A DNA stretch of 7,112 nt, taken from Acidobacteriota bacterium (GTDB lineage Bacteria > Acidobacteriota > Terriglobia > Acidiferrales > UBA7541). Below the pieces are notes generated by a model. The model ran no database searches, was not told the origin of the DNA, and saw only the letters and a list, made by a program, of their open reading frames with translations. Below, one piece after another: positions 1-7,112 of this stretch (the stretch's first letter is position 1; every line of letters begins with the position of its first letter). The stretch spans positions 24,583 to 31,694 of the forward strand of contig PLZZ01000104.1 in the NCBI GenBank assembly GCA_003153585.1, written 5' to 3'. Position numbers and translations under genes: made by a program.

Positions 1-524
1 TCCTCGCGCAGAATCCGCTCGGCCAGCGTTTCCGGCGTGTCGTTATCTTCGATCGGAACGCACGCCTGCAGCACGATGGGCCCCGCATCCAGATTCTCAT
101 CCACAAAATGCACGGTGCAGCCGGAAAACTTAGCGCCGTGTTCCAGCGCCTGTCGCTGCGCTTCCAGCCCGGGAAACGCGGGCAGCAGGGACGGGTGAAT
201 ATTCAGAATGCGATTGCGAAACGCGGCCACGAATTGCGGCGAAAGCAACCGCATGTAACCCGCCAGGCAAACCAGATCCACGCGCTTTTCCTGCAGCGCC
301 GCGATCACCAGTTTATCGTAGGCCTCTCGTTCCAGGCCCCTTGACGAAATAACCCGTGCTTCAATTCCAAATGCGCGAGCCTTCTCGATACCCCGCGCAT
401 CTTCGCGGTTGCTCAACGCGATAGCGATTTCAGCGTTGGGGATGCGTCCGGCCGCAACGCTCCCTGCCAACGCTTCGAAATTCGAGCCGCGCCCTGAAAG
501 TAGCACCCCTATGCGTTTCTTCAT
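1..524 (-). CDS. purN: Phosphoribosylglycinamide formyltransferase (GAR transformylase), 3' end cut by window edge
   Basis: PurN transfers the formyl group of 10-formyltetrahydrofolate to GAR, giving FGAR, the third step of IMP synthesis, in the cytoplasm. The visible 174 codons begin MKKRIGVLLSGRGSNFEAL, the family's N-terminal phosphate-binding segment. The catalytic region NIHPSLLPAFPG supplies the conserved Asn and His, and HFVDENLDAGPI supplies the conserved Asp. The frame runs off the left edge after ...ETLAERILREE, so probably only some 20-40 C-terminal residues are missing. The ATG at 524-522 is the only plausible start, because an in-frame TAA lies just upstream at 539-537 and no other start codon lies between. 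No convincing Shine-Dalgarno precedes it. It is separated from purM by 167 bp, the largest gap in this cluster, so it could be translated or even transcribed somewhat independently. Identity is secure; the C-terminus cannot be judged. Confidence 0.96.
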   Translation of the reverse strand, partial: MKKRIGVLLSGRGSNFEALAGSVAAGRIPNAEIAIALSNREDARGIEKARAFGIEARVISSRGLEREAYDKLVIAALQEKRVDLVCLAGYMRLLSPQFVAAFRNRILNIHPSLLPAFPGLEAQRQALEHGAKFSGCTVHFVDENLDAGPIVLQACVPIEDNDTPETLAERILRE

Positions 525-579
525 GCAGGCCCGAAATTAGCACAGATATGGGAGCAGGCAAAACGACCATACTCAGAAG

Positions 580-660
580 GACTGGCAAAAGAACTTCCGG
601 AAGAAGCAAGCCGATGGTTCGTGGAAGGTTGCCATTGATACCGACAACCTTGGACAATAA
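580..660 (+). pseudogene. Possible 3' relic of a DUF4440/SnoaL-like gene, opposite strand to the operon
   Basis: In the purM-purN gap, the plus strand carries an open frame that ends at TAA 658-660. Its last residues include KKQADGSWKVAIDTDN followed by LGQ and the stop. This reads like the C-terminus of SnoaL-like/DUF4440 small proteins, where a Lys/Arg-rich strand is followed by a turn such as QxDGSWK and a final beta strand ending in D(T/I)xN just before the stop. An in-frame stop at 538-540 limits the frame to 39 codons, and the stretch before residue DW at about 580 no longer resembles the family. No start codon or ribosome site belongs to it. My reading is a decayed 3' fragment left by a past insertion or rearrangement between purM and purN. 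The family assignment is from memory of the motif, and a chance open frame of this length is possible. Confidence 0.42.
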
Positions 661-666
661 CTGCGG

Positions 667-679
667 CAGGCTCCGCCTG
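667..679. other. Small perfect hairpin just after purM
   Basis: CAGGC-TCC-GCCTG forms a 5-bp GC-rich stem with a 3-base loop. It lies 13 bases past the purM stop in the direction of transcription and 6 bases past the TAA of the plus-strand relic. There is no T-run on either side in either direction, so it is not a convincing intrinsic terminator. It may be a minor mRNA structure between purM and purN, or part of the remnant brought in with the relic. Confidence 0.3.
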
Positions 680-691
680 TTGCCTTCGGCT

Positions 692-1738
692 CTACAACGC
701 TAGCGTGCCGGAATAGCTCACTCTTGGTTTTCCGCGCCGCGCATGTTCGACGCGGCCGATCAAATAGAACTTTTCACGGCGTCGCCGCAACTCTGTTTCC
801 ACGCGCGAGATATGCTTTGCCGGCACCACTAGAATCATTCCCACGCCTAAATTAAAAGTCTGCAGCAGCTCGTCCCGCTCGATTTTGCCCAAGCGCGCGA
901 GATAACTAAATATAGGAAGCACGGGCCATTGATGGAGTTCGACGACGGCCTGAACATTTGTGGGAAGAGCGCGCGGCAGATTTCCGGTGATCCCGCCGCC
1001 GGTGATGTGGGCCATGGAAGAAACCCAGCCTCGCGCGAGAATGTTTTTCAGAAGGGGCCAGTACGCGCGGTGAGGCTTCAGAAGCTCCGCGCCTATTTTG
1101 TTTCCAACATCTGCCACGTATGCATTCGGACCGAGCTTGGCGACTCCGAACACAAGTTTGCGAGCCAGAGAATATCCGTTGGTATGGAGTCCGCTGGAGG
1201 GCAGCGCCAGTAGCAGGTCGCCCGGCTTCACGCGCCGCACGTCGAGCTGCTTTTTCCGCTCCACGGCCCCGACTATGAACCCGGCGAGATCGTATTCGCC
1301 CGGCGCATAGAAACCCGGCATCTCCGCGGTTTCGCCGCCAATCAGAGCGCAGCCCGCTTTCCTGGCTGCGCGGCTCATGCCTTCGATCACCTGTTCGACC
1401 ACGCGCGCGTCCATCTTGCCCATCGCGAGATAATCGAGAAAAAACAGCGGCTCAGCGCCCTGCGTGAGAATGTCGTTCACACAATGATTCAGGATGTCGG
1501 CGCCTACGGTGGAGTGAATTCCCGTGGCGAACGCAATTTTCAACTTGGTGCCTACGCCGTCCGCGCTAGCCACGAGAATCGGATCGCGCCAGCGCTTGCG
1601 GTCAAGTTGAAAGAGCGCGCCAAAGCCGCCCACCGGCGCCAGCACGCCGCGGCGAAATGTTTTCCCCGCCATTGCGGCGATCCGCCGTTTGACGCCGTCG
1701 GCGACCGAGATATTTACTCCAGCATCGGAATAGCGCAT
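692..1738 (-). CDS. purM: Phosphoribosylformylglycinamidine cyclo-ligase (AIR synthetase)
   Basis: PurM closes the imidazole ring, converting FGAM and ATP to AIR, the fifth step of IMP synthesis. The 348-residue product has the usual family length and starts MRYSDAGVNISVADG, matching the usual PurM N-terminus (YxDAGVDI), which supports the ATG at 1738-1736. Motifs in order: SADGVGTKLK at about 58-67 (ATP/phosphate site), NDILTQGAEPLFFLDYLA at about 88-105, GGETAEMPGFY at about 134-144, the glycine-rich LPSSGLHTNGYSLAR at about 179-193, HITGGGITGNLPR at about 244-256 and FNLGVGMILV at about 295-304. PurM shares its fold with PurL, its upstream partner in the pathway. It begins 36 bp after lepB ends; AGGAAG at 1756-1751 is a possible ribosome site, though 12 bases is a long spacing. 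The usual PTR in the segment before the C-terminal domain reads PHR here (about 222-224), which is probably neutral. Confidence 0.98.
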   Translation of the reverse strand: MRYSDAGVNISVADGVKRRIAAMAGKTFRRGVLAPVGGFGALFQLDRKRWRDPILVASADGVGTKLKIAFATGIHSTVGADILNHCVNDILTQGAEPLFFLDYLAMGKMDARVVEQVIEGMSRAARKAGCALIGGETAEMPGFYAPGEYDLAGFIVGAVERKKQLDVRRVKPGDLLLALPSSGLHTNGYSLARKLVFGVAKLGPNAYVADVGNKIGAELLKPHRAYWPLLKNILARGWVSSMAHITGGGITGNLPRALPTNVQAVVELHQWPVLPIFSYLARLGKIERDELLQTFNLGVGMILVVPAKHISRVETELRRRREKFYLIGRVEHARRGKPRVSYSGTLAL

Positions 1739-1774
1739 GAAAAGAATCTGCTTCCTGAAGGAGGCAAAATAGAT

Positions 1775-2494
1775 TTAGAAAATATGAAACAGGCGCTTCC
1801 AGCGCACTTCACTCGGATGGATGACGGCGTTGAGGTACGTTTCAAAGCGTTCGCCGATGTGTCCGGGCTCCCAAACTTCTTCCGGAGCGTCGATAGACAT
1901 ATAAATCATAAGCGGCGTGCCGATAATATTTTCGCGCGGAACGAAACCCCAGTAGCGGCTGTCGTAAGAATTTTCCCGGTTGTCGCCCATCATGAAGTAA
2001 TCGCCGGCCGGAACTTTGTAAGGCCCTCGATTTTCGAGCGCGTTGGGCGGGTCCGGGCGGTATGGCTCGGCCAGAGCGGTCCCGTTGATGTAAACGATGC
2101 CTTGCTTGATTTCGATCGTGTCGCCCGGCAACCCTATGGTGCGCTTGATGAAATCGGGAAAGCCCTGCTCCGGTAGCGGCGCGCGAAAAACGATAATCTG
2201 CTGACGCTTGGGATTGCGCCACAGCGGAACATGAATGTTCGTGAAAGGAATTCCAGCATCGTAACCGATACGGCTGACAATCAGATGATCGCCAATCAAG
2301 ACCGTTTTTTCCATGGAGCCGCTCGGAATCACACGCGCCTGCACCAGCGTGCCTTCGATAAAAAGAAACGCGAGAATTACCCAGAACCACGAAATCACTT
2401 CGTGCCAGATACGGTCGCCCGCCGTGAGCTCCCTTGGCTTTTCTTCCCGGACGTCGTCCGGGAACACGGCTTCTGTATCTACGTCAGCTTTCAC
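1775..2494 (-). CDS. lepB: Type I signal peptidase (leader peptidase), membrane protein
   Basis: LepB removes signal peptides from exported proteins at the outer face of the cytoplasmic membrane. The 239-residue product has a charged cytoplasmic N-terminus (about 1-32), one membrane segment (about 33-52, VISWFWVILAFLFIEGTLV) and then the S26 catalytic domain. IPSGSMEKT carries the nucleophile Ser60, IKRTIGLPGD carries the general base Lys117, and GDNRENSYDSRYWGFVP is the conserved C-terminal box. A single membrane segment and this length suit the Gram-positive-like or simple form rather than the two-segment E. coli enzyme. The start is taken as GTG 2494-2492 because GGAGG lies six bases upstream; the open frame extends further up only inside purF, with a TTG at 2632. 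The gene overlaps the purF 3' end by 11 bp and precedes purM by 36 bp, so it is probably co-transcribed and perhaps translationally coupled. Its function has no obvious link to purine synthesis. Confidence 0.96.
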   Translation of the reverse strand: MKADVDTEAVFPDDVREEKPRELTAGDRIWHEVISWFWVILAFLFIEGTLVQARVIPSGSMEKTVLIGDHLIVSRIGYDAGIPFTNIHVPLWRNPKRQQIIVFRAPLPEQGFPDFIKRTIGLPGDTIEIKQGIVYINGTALAEPYRPDPPNALENRGPYKVPAGDYFMMGDNRENSYDSRYWGFVPRENIIGTPLMIYMSIDAPEEVWEPGHIGERFETYLNAVIHPSEVRWKRLFHIF

Positions 2495-3896
2495 GATGAG
2501 CCTCCACTTCGAGTTGCACCAGTTCAGTCGGGTAGCTGCCGGTGTAGCACGACGTGCAGAATTTTCCTTCCGTATCTTCCACGGCGGCGCGCATGGATTT
2601 GAGTGAGAGATAACCGAGCGAATCCGCGCCAAGGAATTGGCGTATCTGTTCGACGGAATTGTTCGCTCCGATCAATTCCTCGCGCCGCGGCGTGTCCACG
2701 CCATAGTAACAAGGCGAAATTGTGGGGGGACAACTGATGCGCACGTGCACCTCGGTGGCGCCTGCTTCGCGCATCAGGCGCACGATCTTTCGGCTGGTGG
2801 TGCCGCGCACAATGGAATCATCCACGAGAACCACGCGTTTACCCTCAAGCATTCGACGGACGGGATTGAGTTTCAGCTTCACGCCAAAATCGCGAATGGC
2901 CTGTTCCGGTTCGATGAAGGTACGGCCGATGTAGTGATTACGAATCAGCCCCATCCGAAACGGGATTCCCGATTCCGCCGCATATCCGATCGCGGCAGGC
3001 ACGCCGGAATCCGGGACGGGTGTGACGAGATCGGCCTGCGCCGGATGCTCTTGGGCTAGCAATCGGCCCAGGCGTTCGCGACTTTCGTTCACCGGACGCC
3101 CGAAAACCACGCTGTCTGGCCGGGAGAAGTAAACGTGCTCGAAAATGCAATACTGGTGCGGTTTTTCGGGCGCGAATCGAATCGATTCGATACCGCTGCG
3201 CGAGATTCGCACCATTTCGCCCGGTTCCACCTCGCGCACGTATTCAGCATCAATCAAATCGAACGCGCACGTTTCCGACGCAGCCACCCACGCTCCATTT
3301 AGCCGGCCGAGACACAAAGGGCGAAAGCCCCGAGGATCGCGGATGGCGTAAATTTCATCGCGCGTCAGTAACAGCAGCGAGTAAGCCCCTTCGACTTGGT
3401 TAAGGGCATCCGCAATCGCTCCGGAAAGATTTCGCGCGGAGCTGCGAGCGATCAGATGAACGATTACTTCCGTATCGCTCGTGCTTTGGAAAATGGAGCC
3501 GCGATGCTCGAGCCTGCGCCGAACTTCCAGCGCATTCGTCAAGTTGCCGTTGTGGCCCAGCGCCAGCTTGCCTTTATTGCAATCGATTACCACAGGCTGC
3601 GCGTTCATCAGCGACGTGTCGCCGGCGGTGGAATAACGTGTGTGCCCGATGGCGACTTCTCCGGGAAGCTGCGCTATCACGTCGGGTGTGAAAATCTCCT
3701 GCACGTGGCCAAGGCTTTTGTGCACGTGGATATCCGTGCCATCGGTGGAAGCGATGCCGGCGGATTCCTGTCCGCGATGCTGCAGCGCGTAGAGGCCGAG
3801 ATAGGCCATCTTCGCAGCTTCGGGATGGCCGAATATCCCGAAGACGCCGCAATGATCGTGGAAGTGATCGTCGTCGATTTGTATTAGGCGGCTCAT
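2484..3896 (-). CDS. purF: Amidophosphoribosyltransferase (glutamine PRPP amidotransferase)
   Basis: PurF makes phosphoribosylamine from PRPP and glutamine, the first committed step of purine synthesis and its usual feedback-control point. The 470-residue product starts MSRLIQIDDDHFHDHCGVFG. Cys16 would become the N-terminal nucleophile after removal of a 15-residue propeptide, as in the Bacillus-type enzymes. The glutaminase domain shows LQHRGQESAGI (39-49), HTRYSTAG (85-92) and GHNGNLTN (114-121). The phosphoribosyltransferase domain shows the PRPP loop VLVDDSIVRGTT (356-367). Cys250, Cys396 and the CTSC pair (447, 450) match the four ligands of the oxygen-sensitive [4Fe-4S] cluster of this subclass. 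I chose ATG 3896-3894, 7 bp after the purL stop. A TTG at 3917 would add seven residues and overlap purL, and it has no better ribosome site. The 3' end overlaps lepB by 11 bp. Confidence 0.97.
   Translation of the reverse strand: MSRLIQIDDDHFHDHCGVFGIFGHPEAAKMAYLGLYALQHRGQESAGIASTDGTDIHVHKSLGHVQEIFTPDVIAQLPGEVAIGHTRYSTAGDTSLMNAQPVVIDCNKGKLALGHNGNLTNALEVRRRLEHRGSIFQSTSDTEVIVHLIARSSARNLSGAIADALNQVEGAYSLLLLTRDEIYAIRDPRGFRPLCLGRLNGAWVAASETCAFDLIDAEYVREVEPGEMVRISRSGIESIRFAPEKPHQYCIFEHVYFSRPDSVVFGRPVNESRERLGRLLAQEHPAQADLVTPVPDSGVPAAIGYAAESGIPFRMGLIRNHYIGRTFIEPEQAIRDFGVKLKLNPVRRMLEGKRVVLVDDSIVRGTTSRKIVRLMREAGATEVHVRISCPPTISPCYYGVDTPRREELIGANNSVEQIRQFLGADSLGYLSLKSMRAAVEDTEGKFCTSCYTGSYPTELVQLEVEAHRES
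2501..2505 (-). promoter_or_regulatory. Shine-Dalgarno of lepB, inside the purF coding end
   Basis: On the minus strand GGAGG stands six bases before the GTG at 2494. It is the best ribosome-binding site in the window and decides the lepB start over the longer open frame. It lies within the last codons of purF. Confidence 0.8.
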
Positions 3897-3903
3897 GCCT
3901 GTC

Positions 3904-6225
3904 TCATCGGGCCTCAATGGCGCTTCCGATACGTCCTGCCCAGATTTTGCGAAACGAACCGATATCCCCGTGGATTACTGGCGTGCCTTTATATTGGATG
4001 CGAAATTCACCACGCGAGACTGTGCCAATTGGCTGAACATTGACGTTATATTGTGCCGCAACCGCACGGACGCTAGCAAGCGAAGAGGAGGCGACTGATA
4101 CCACAACACGCGCGCCGCGCTCGCCGAAAAGCGCGAATTCGGCAGCTTCGTTCGCCGTATCGAAATCGAGCGCGATTTCAGCAGAAAGTCCTTCACTGCT
4201 GAAGCAGGATTCCGCGAGAGTAACAGCAAGGCCCCCGTCGCTGATATCGTGGGCGGAGAGAATTATTTTCGCGCTGGCGAGCTTAACCAGGCATTCAATG
4301 AGCCGCTTTTCAGCAGCGAGATCTATTGCCGGAGGCGTCCCGGCGACAACTCCATGAATCGTTTTCGCGTATTCACTCGACGATAACTCGTTCAATGCAT
4401 CTTTAGCTGCGGCCTTCAGGCTGGCTTCCTGGCTCCTTCCTTCCAGCAGCAGGATCGCGTCCCCCTCCCTGTAGAAGCCGGAACCGAGGGCGCATTCGGC
4501 GTCTTCCAGCAAGCCGAGGACGCCCAAAACCGGCGTGGGATAAATCGGCTTGCCGAGAGTTTCGTTGTAGAAACTGACGTTGCCGCCAGTGACGGGAATG
4601 TCGAGCGCGCGGCAGGCTTCGGAAATTCCGTCAATCGCCTCCGAGAACTGCCACATCACTTCGGGCTTCTCGGGATTGCCGAAATTCAGACAGTTCGTGG
4701 CGGCAATCGGTCGCGCGCCGGCGCACGCGACGTTGCGCGCGGCTTCTGCGACAGCGTGCATCGCGCCCAGGCGCGGAGCGAGAAAACACCAGCGGCCATT
4801 GCCGTCGGTCGCAAGTGCGAGCGCTCGCTTGGTTTCTTTCAGGCGAAGCACCGCGGCGTCGCCAGAGCCGGGACCGACGCGCGTATTCGTGCGCACCATC
4901 GAGTCGTATTGCTCGGTAATCCAATATTTCGACGCGATCGTGGGTGAAGCGAGCAACTGGCGAAAATTCTCGGTCAGATCCGACCCTTTTGGCGCGAATT
5001 CTAGAAGCCCCATTTTTGCCTGTGGAGCACTAGCTCTCGGCTTTGCAATGGGCCGCTCGTAACGCGGGCCCTCTTCCGCGATCGCGTGCGCGGGAATTTC
5101 GGCTGCCAAGCGGCCATGATCCAAAATGCGAAGCTTACCGTCGGAGGTGACGCGGCCGACTTCGACTGCGTCGAGCCCCCATTTCTGAAAGACCTCGAAC
5201 ACTTGGCGCTCGCGCCCGCGCTCGGCGACCAGCAACATGCGCTCCTGCGATTCGCTGAGCATGATTTCATACGGAGTCATTCCCGTTTCGCGTTGGGGCA
5301 CGCGTGCGAGGTCAATTTCAATTCCCAGGCCGCCGCGCGAAGCCATCTCGGAGCTCGAGCTGGTGAGGCCGGCTGCGCCCATATCTTGAATCGCGACGAC
5401 CGCGCCGGTGCGCATGGCTTCTAAGCAGGCTTCGAGCAGAAGCTTTTCCATGAAAGGATCGCCGACTTGGACGTTGGGGCGTTTCTGCTGCGATTCCTCA
5501 CTGAATTCCGCGGAAGCGAGCAGCGAAGCGCCGTGAATTCCGTCGCGTCCCGTTTTCGCTCCGGCGTAGATCACTGGATTGCCGACGCCGCGCGCTCGGG
5601 CAAAAAACAATTCTTCGCGCCGCGCGATGCCTAGCGCTAGCGCGTTCACCAGCGGATTGTTCGAGTAGCACGGCTCGAAGACCACTTCGCCGCCGACGGT
5701 GGGAACTCCGAAACAATTTCCGTAAAATCCGATTCCGCGAATCACGCCATCCAGGATTCGGCGGTTTCGCGCGATGTCCTCGGCAGTTGCACTTCCCGCG
5801 CCCGGTCCGGCTGCGATCGGCCCAAAGCGCAGCGAATCGAGCACCGCAATCGGACGCGCTCCCATGGTGAAAATGTCGCGCAGGATTCCGCCGACGCCGG
5901 TAGCCGCTCCCTGAAACGGTTCGACAAAGCTGGGATGATTGTGCGACTCGATCTTGAAGACGGCGCAGAGGCCGTCGCCGATATCCACGACTCCGGCATT
6001 TTCTCCCGGACCTTGCACCACATATTTTCCTTCGGTGGGAAGGCGCTTCAGGTGGACGCGGCTGGATTTGTACGAGCAATGTTCGCTCCACATCACGCTG
6101 AAGATACCGAGCTCAGTGAAGTTGGGATCGCGGCCGAGGATTTTCTGGATGCGGGCGTATTCTTCGGGCGTGAGGCCGTGTTCGGAAGCGATTTGGGGCG
6201 TGACCTTGATTTCAGTGTCGATCAT
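3904..6225 (-). CDS. purL: Phosphoribosylformylglycinamidine synthase, large subunit (short PurL form)
   Basis: PurL converts FGAR, ATP and ammonia to FGAM, with ammonia supplied by PurQ and the complex bridged by PurS. At about 773 residues it is the short, three-component type and lacks the C-terminal glutaminase domain of the 1,300-residue enterobacterial enzyme. Motifs in order: [15 protein letters not shown] (18-32), [12 protein letters not shown] with catalytic His49 (45-56), [14 protein letters not shown] (72-85), [20 protein letters not shown] (91-110), then [41 protein letters not shown], and in the second half [38 protein letters not shown] and [12 protein letters not shown]. Two PurM-like halves are evident. 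The start is ambiguous: ATG at 6225 (used) or TTG at 6240 adding five residues. Neither has a good Shine-Dalgarno, and an in-frame TGA lies just upstream. It is 162 bp after purQ and 7 bp before purF. Confidence 0.98.
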   Translation of the reverse strand: MIDTEIKVTPQIASEHGLTPEEYARIQKILGRDPNFTELGIFSVMWSEHCSYKSSRVHLKRLPTEGKYVVQGPGENAGVVDIGDGLCAVFKIESHNHPSFVEPFQGAATGVGGILRDIFTMGARPIAVLDSLRFGPIAAGPGAGSATAEDIARNRRILDGVIRGIGFYGNCFGVPTVGGEVVFEPCYSNNPLVNALALGIARREELFFARARGVGNPVIYAGAKTGRDGIHGASLLASAEFSEESQQKRPNVQVGDPFMEKLLLEACLEAMRTGAVVAIQDMGAAGLTSSSSEMASRGGLGIEIDLARVPQRETGMTPYEIMLSESQERMLLVAERGRERQVFEVFQKWGLDAVEVGRVTSDGKLRILDHGRLAAEIPAHAIAEEGPRYERPIAKPRASAPQAKMGLLEFAPKGSDLTENFRQLLASPTIASKYWITEQYDSMVRTNTRVGPGSGDAAVLRLKETKRALALATDGNGRWCFLAPRLGAMHAVAEAARNVACAGARPIAATNCLNFGNPEKPEVMWQFSEAIDGISEACRALDIPVTGGNVSFYNETLGKPIYPTPVLGVLGLLEDAECALGSGFYREGDAILLLEGRSQEASLKAAAKDALNELSSSEYAKTIHGVVAGTPPAIDLAAEKRLIECLVKLASAKIILSAHDISDGGLAVTLAESCFSSEGLSAEIALDFDTANEAAEFALFGERGARVVVSVASSSLASVRAVAAQYNVNVQPIGTVSRGEFRIQYKGTPVIHGDIGSFRKIWAGRIGSAIEAR

Positions 6226-6387
6226 TTTGCTTTTGGCCAAAAGACGCCGCGCGTGTCACGATTTGTGAACTAAAAATTGCCTGTTTCTGAACGGATTGTC
6301 CCAGCAAATTAACCTTCGAGCAAGAGGTTGAAGTTCGAGCCGCATGGACGAACGGAGAAAAGCGATCGGTGAAAAGATTAGCGTGCG
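6226..6387 (-). promoter_or_regulatory. purQ-purL intergenic region, possible internal promoter or operator
   Basis: This 162-bp gap is unusual because purQ and purL encode subunits of one complex and are normally tightly spaced. Its middle (about 6256-6312) is AT-rich compared with the coding DNA around it. On the minus strand TTGCTC (6323-6318) and GACAAT (6300-6295) are spaced 17 bp apart, a weak match to a sigma-70-type promoter pointing into purL. Other small signals are TCAC-N5-GTGA at 6256-6268, AACCT-N9-AGGTT at 6311-6329, a direct repeat TTCGAGC at 6315-6321 and 6334-6340, and the palindrome at 6230-6243. I saw no credible small gene, tRNA or known riboswitch. An internal promoter or control site is inference only; the individual matches are weak enough to arise by chance. 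Confidence 0.25.
6230..6243. repeat. Perfect 14-bp palindrome immediately upstream of purL
   Basis: CTTTTGGCCAAAAG is a perfect inverted repeat with no spacer. It ends four bases before the purL ATG at 6225 and includes the alternative TTG start at 6240-6238. It could be a dimeric regulator's operator, or in RNA a weak 5-bp stem with a GGCC loop near the ribosome site. The palindrome is certain; a function is not shown by the sequence. Confidence 0.5.
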
Positions 6388-7110
6388 TCACGCGGGAACG
6401 GACGCGCGGCGCGCGAGGCTTGCTACCATCGAGCGGAAAACGACAAGACCATCGGCGGAACCGAGTGGAGATTCTACGGCGCGCTCCGGATGCGGCATCA
6501 AGCCGACCACGTTGCGCTCGCGATTGCAGATTCCGGCAATGGCGGCTAGCGAGCCATTTGGATTCGCTTCGCGATCATTTTCAGCAGCATCGTGTCCGTC
6601 GGGTGCGACGTAACGAAAAATAATCTGGTCATTGCGTTCGAGTTCGGCGAGTGTGGCAGGCTCGCAAAAATAATTACCGTCATTATGCGCAATCGGGGCC
6701 ATCAAAACTTGCCCGCGCTGCGCCGCGCAGGTGAAGGGCGTGTCCGTGCATTCCACGCGTATATGAACCTGCCGGCAAAGATACCGAAGGCCTTTGTTAC
6801 GCATCATCGCGCCGGGCAGAAGGCCGGCTTCGAGGAGAATCTGAAAACCGTTGCAGATGCCCAGCACCAGTCCGCCGGAATGCGCAAACCGATCGACCGC
6901 TTTCATTACGGGAGAAAAACGCGCGATCGCGCCGGTCCGAAGATAATCGCCGTAGGCAAAGCCGCCCGGCAGAATAATGGCGTCGAAGCCCGAAACTTTT
7001 TCGGATTGGTGCCAGATGAATTCAACCGGCTGGCCGATGACCGAGCCGATAGCATGGTAGGCGTCGTCGTCGCAATTAGAGCCGGGGAATTGGACCACGC
7101 CGAACTTCAT
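6388..7110 (-). CDS. purQ: Phosphoribosylformylglycinamidine synthase, glutaminase subunit
   Basis: PurQ hydrolyses glutamine and channels the ammonia to PurL for the FGAR to FGAM step. The 240-residue product is a class I (triad) glutamine amidotransferase. It starts [16 protein letters not shown], the typical PurQ N-terminus, then shows [18 protein letters not shown] (46-63), [19 protein letters not shown] with the nucleophile Cys86 (83-101), and GLMPHPERA with His207 and Glu209 of the triad (203-211). The length is slightly above the usual 220-230 because of a modest C-terminal tail and an insertion around 168-190. The ATG is at 7110-7108, two bases from the window edge, so its ribosome site is unseen. 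The start reads ATGAAG, which would permit an ATGA overlap with the stop of an upstream gene; purS is the expected neighbour because short PurL needs it. A 162-bp gap separates purQ from purL. Confidence 0.98.
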   Translation of the reverse strand: MKFGVVQFPGSNCDDDAYHAIGSVIGQPVEFIWHQSEKVSGFDAIILPGGFAYGDYLRTGAIARFSPVMKAVDRFAHSGGLVLGICNGFQILLEAGLLPGAMMRNKGLRYLCRQVHIRVECTDTPFTCAAQRGQVLMAPIAHNDGNYFCEPATLAELERNDQIIFRYVAPDGHDAAENDREANPNGSLAAIAGICNRERNVVGLMPHPERAVESPLGSADGLVVFRSMVASLARRASVPA

Positions 7111-7112
7111 GA

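Noticed and set aside
548..586. MGAGKTT-like Walker A string in the second plus-strand frame of the purM-purN gap
   Set aside because: A short chance match: no following ATPase motifs and no ribosome site, in a 167-bp gap.
430..657. Minus-strand open frame of 75 codons with a hydrophobic stretch in the purM-purN gap
   Set aside because: It starts at TTG, overlaps the purN start region in another frame, and has no ribosome site or recognisable family. It is largely antisense to the DUF4440-like relic, which explains its composition.
664..690. Intrinsic terminator after purM
   Set aside because: The stem is only five base pairs and no T-run follows on either strand.
1484..2176. Long plus-strand open frame (230 codons) across purM and lepB
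   Set aside because: It is antisense to two well-supported genes, shows no recognisable domain, and mirrors their codon structure in GC-rich DNA.
2495..2632. N-terminal extension of lepB to a TTG at 2632
   Set aside because: The extra residues lie inside purF in another frame, do not look like a LepB N-terminus, and the strong ribosome site points to GTG 2494.
3396..3887. Plus-strand open frame of 163 codons inside purF
   Set aside because: Entirely antisense to purF, with no motif or ribosome site; a shadow frame.
4416..5062. Several overlapping open frames on both strands within purL
   Set aside because: All are shadows of the purL frame; none carries a recognisable domain.

Overview
The window is a stretch of a bacterial de novo purine (IMP) biosynthesis operon. 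All six genes are on the minus strand, so transcription runs from the right end to the left: purQ - purL - purF - lepB - purM - purN (purN is cut by the left edge). Five encode purine enzymes. The sixth, lepB, encodes type I signal peptidase, a secretion enzyme with no known role in purine synthesis, and it sits between purF and purM. Every gene is intact and carries its family's diagnostic motifs. I found no RNA gene, CRISPR array, insertion sequence or phage gene.

Organism: moderately GC-rich DNA (roughly 57 percent by eye). PurL is the short form (about 773 aa) that works with separate PurS and PurQ, and PurF is the Bacillus-type enzyme with a propeptide and four iron-sulfur cysteines. This rules out the long fused PurL of enterobacteria. 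The order Q-L-F-M-N resembles the Bacillus operon, but the GC content and protein style look more like an acidobacterium or a similar soil lineage. That placement is an impression from sequence style, not a demonstration.

Layout, right to left. purQ (7110-6388) begins two bases from the window edge; purS is expected just outside. A 162-bp gap (6387-6226) is comparatively AT-rich and ends in a perfect 14-bp palindrome four bases before the purL start. purL (6225-3904) is followed after 7 bp by purF (3896-2484). lepB (2494-1775) overlaps the end of purF by 11 bp behind a clear Shine-Dalgarno. purM (1738-692) follows after 36 bp. A 167-bp gap (691-525) holds what looks like the decayed 3' end of an unrelated plus-strand gene (DUF4440/SnoaL-like C-terminus) and a small hairpin. 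purN (524 to beyond 1) closes the window.

The pathway steps covered are PRPP to phosphoribosylamine (PurF), GAR to FGAR (PurN), FGAR to FGAM (PurL with PurQ and PurS) and FGAM to AIR (PurM). The steps before GAR (PurD) and after AIR (PurE/K, C, B, H) are not in the window. I see no undescribed system. The points worth a second look are the lepB insertion, the plus-strand gene relic, and the unusual purQ-purL gap with its palindrome.
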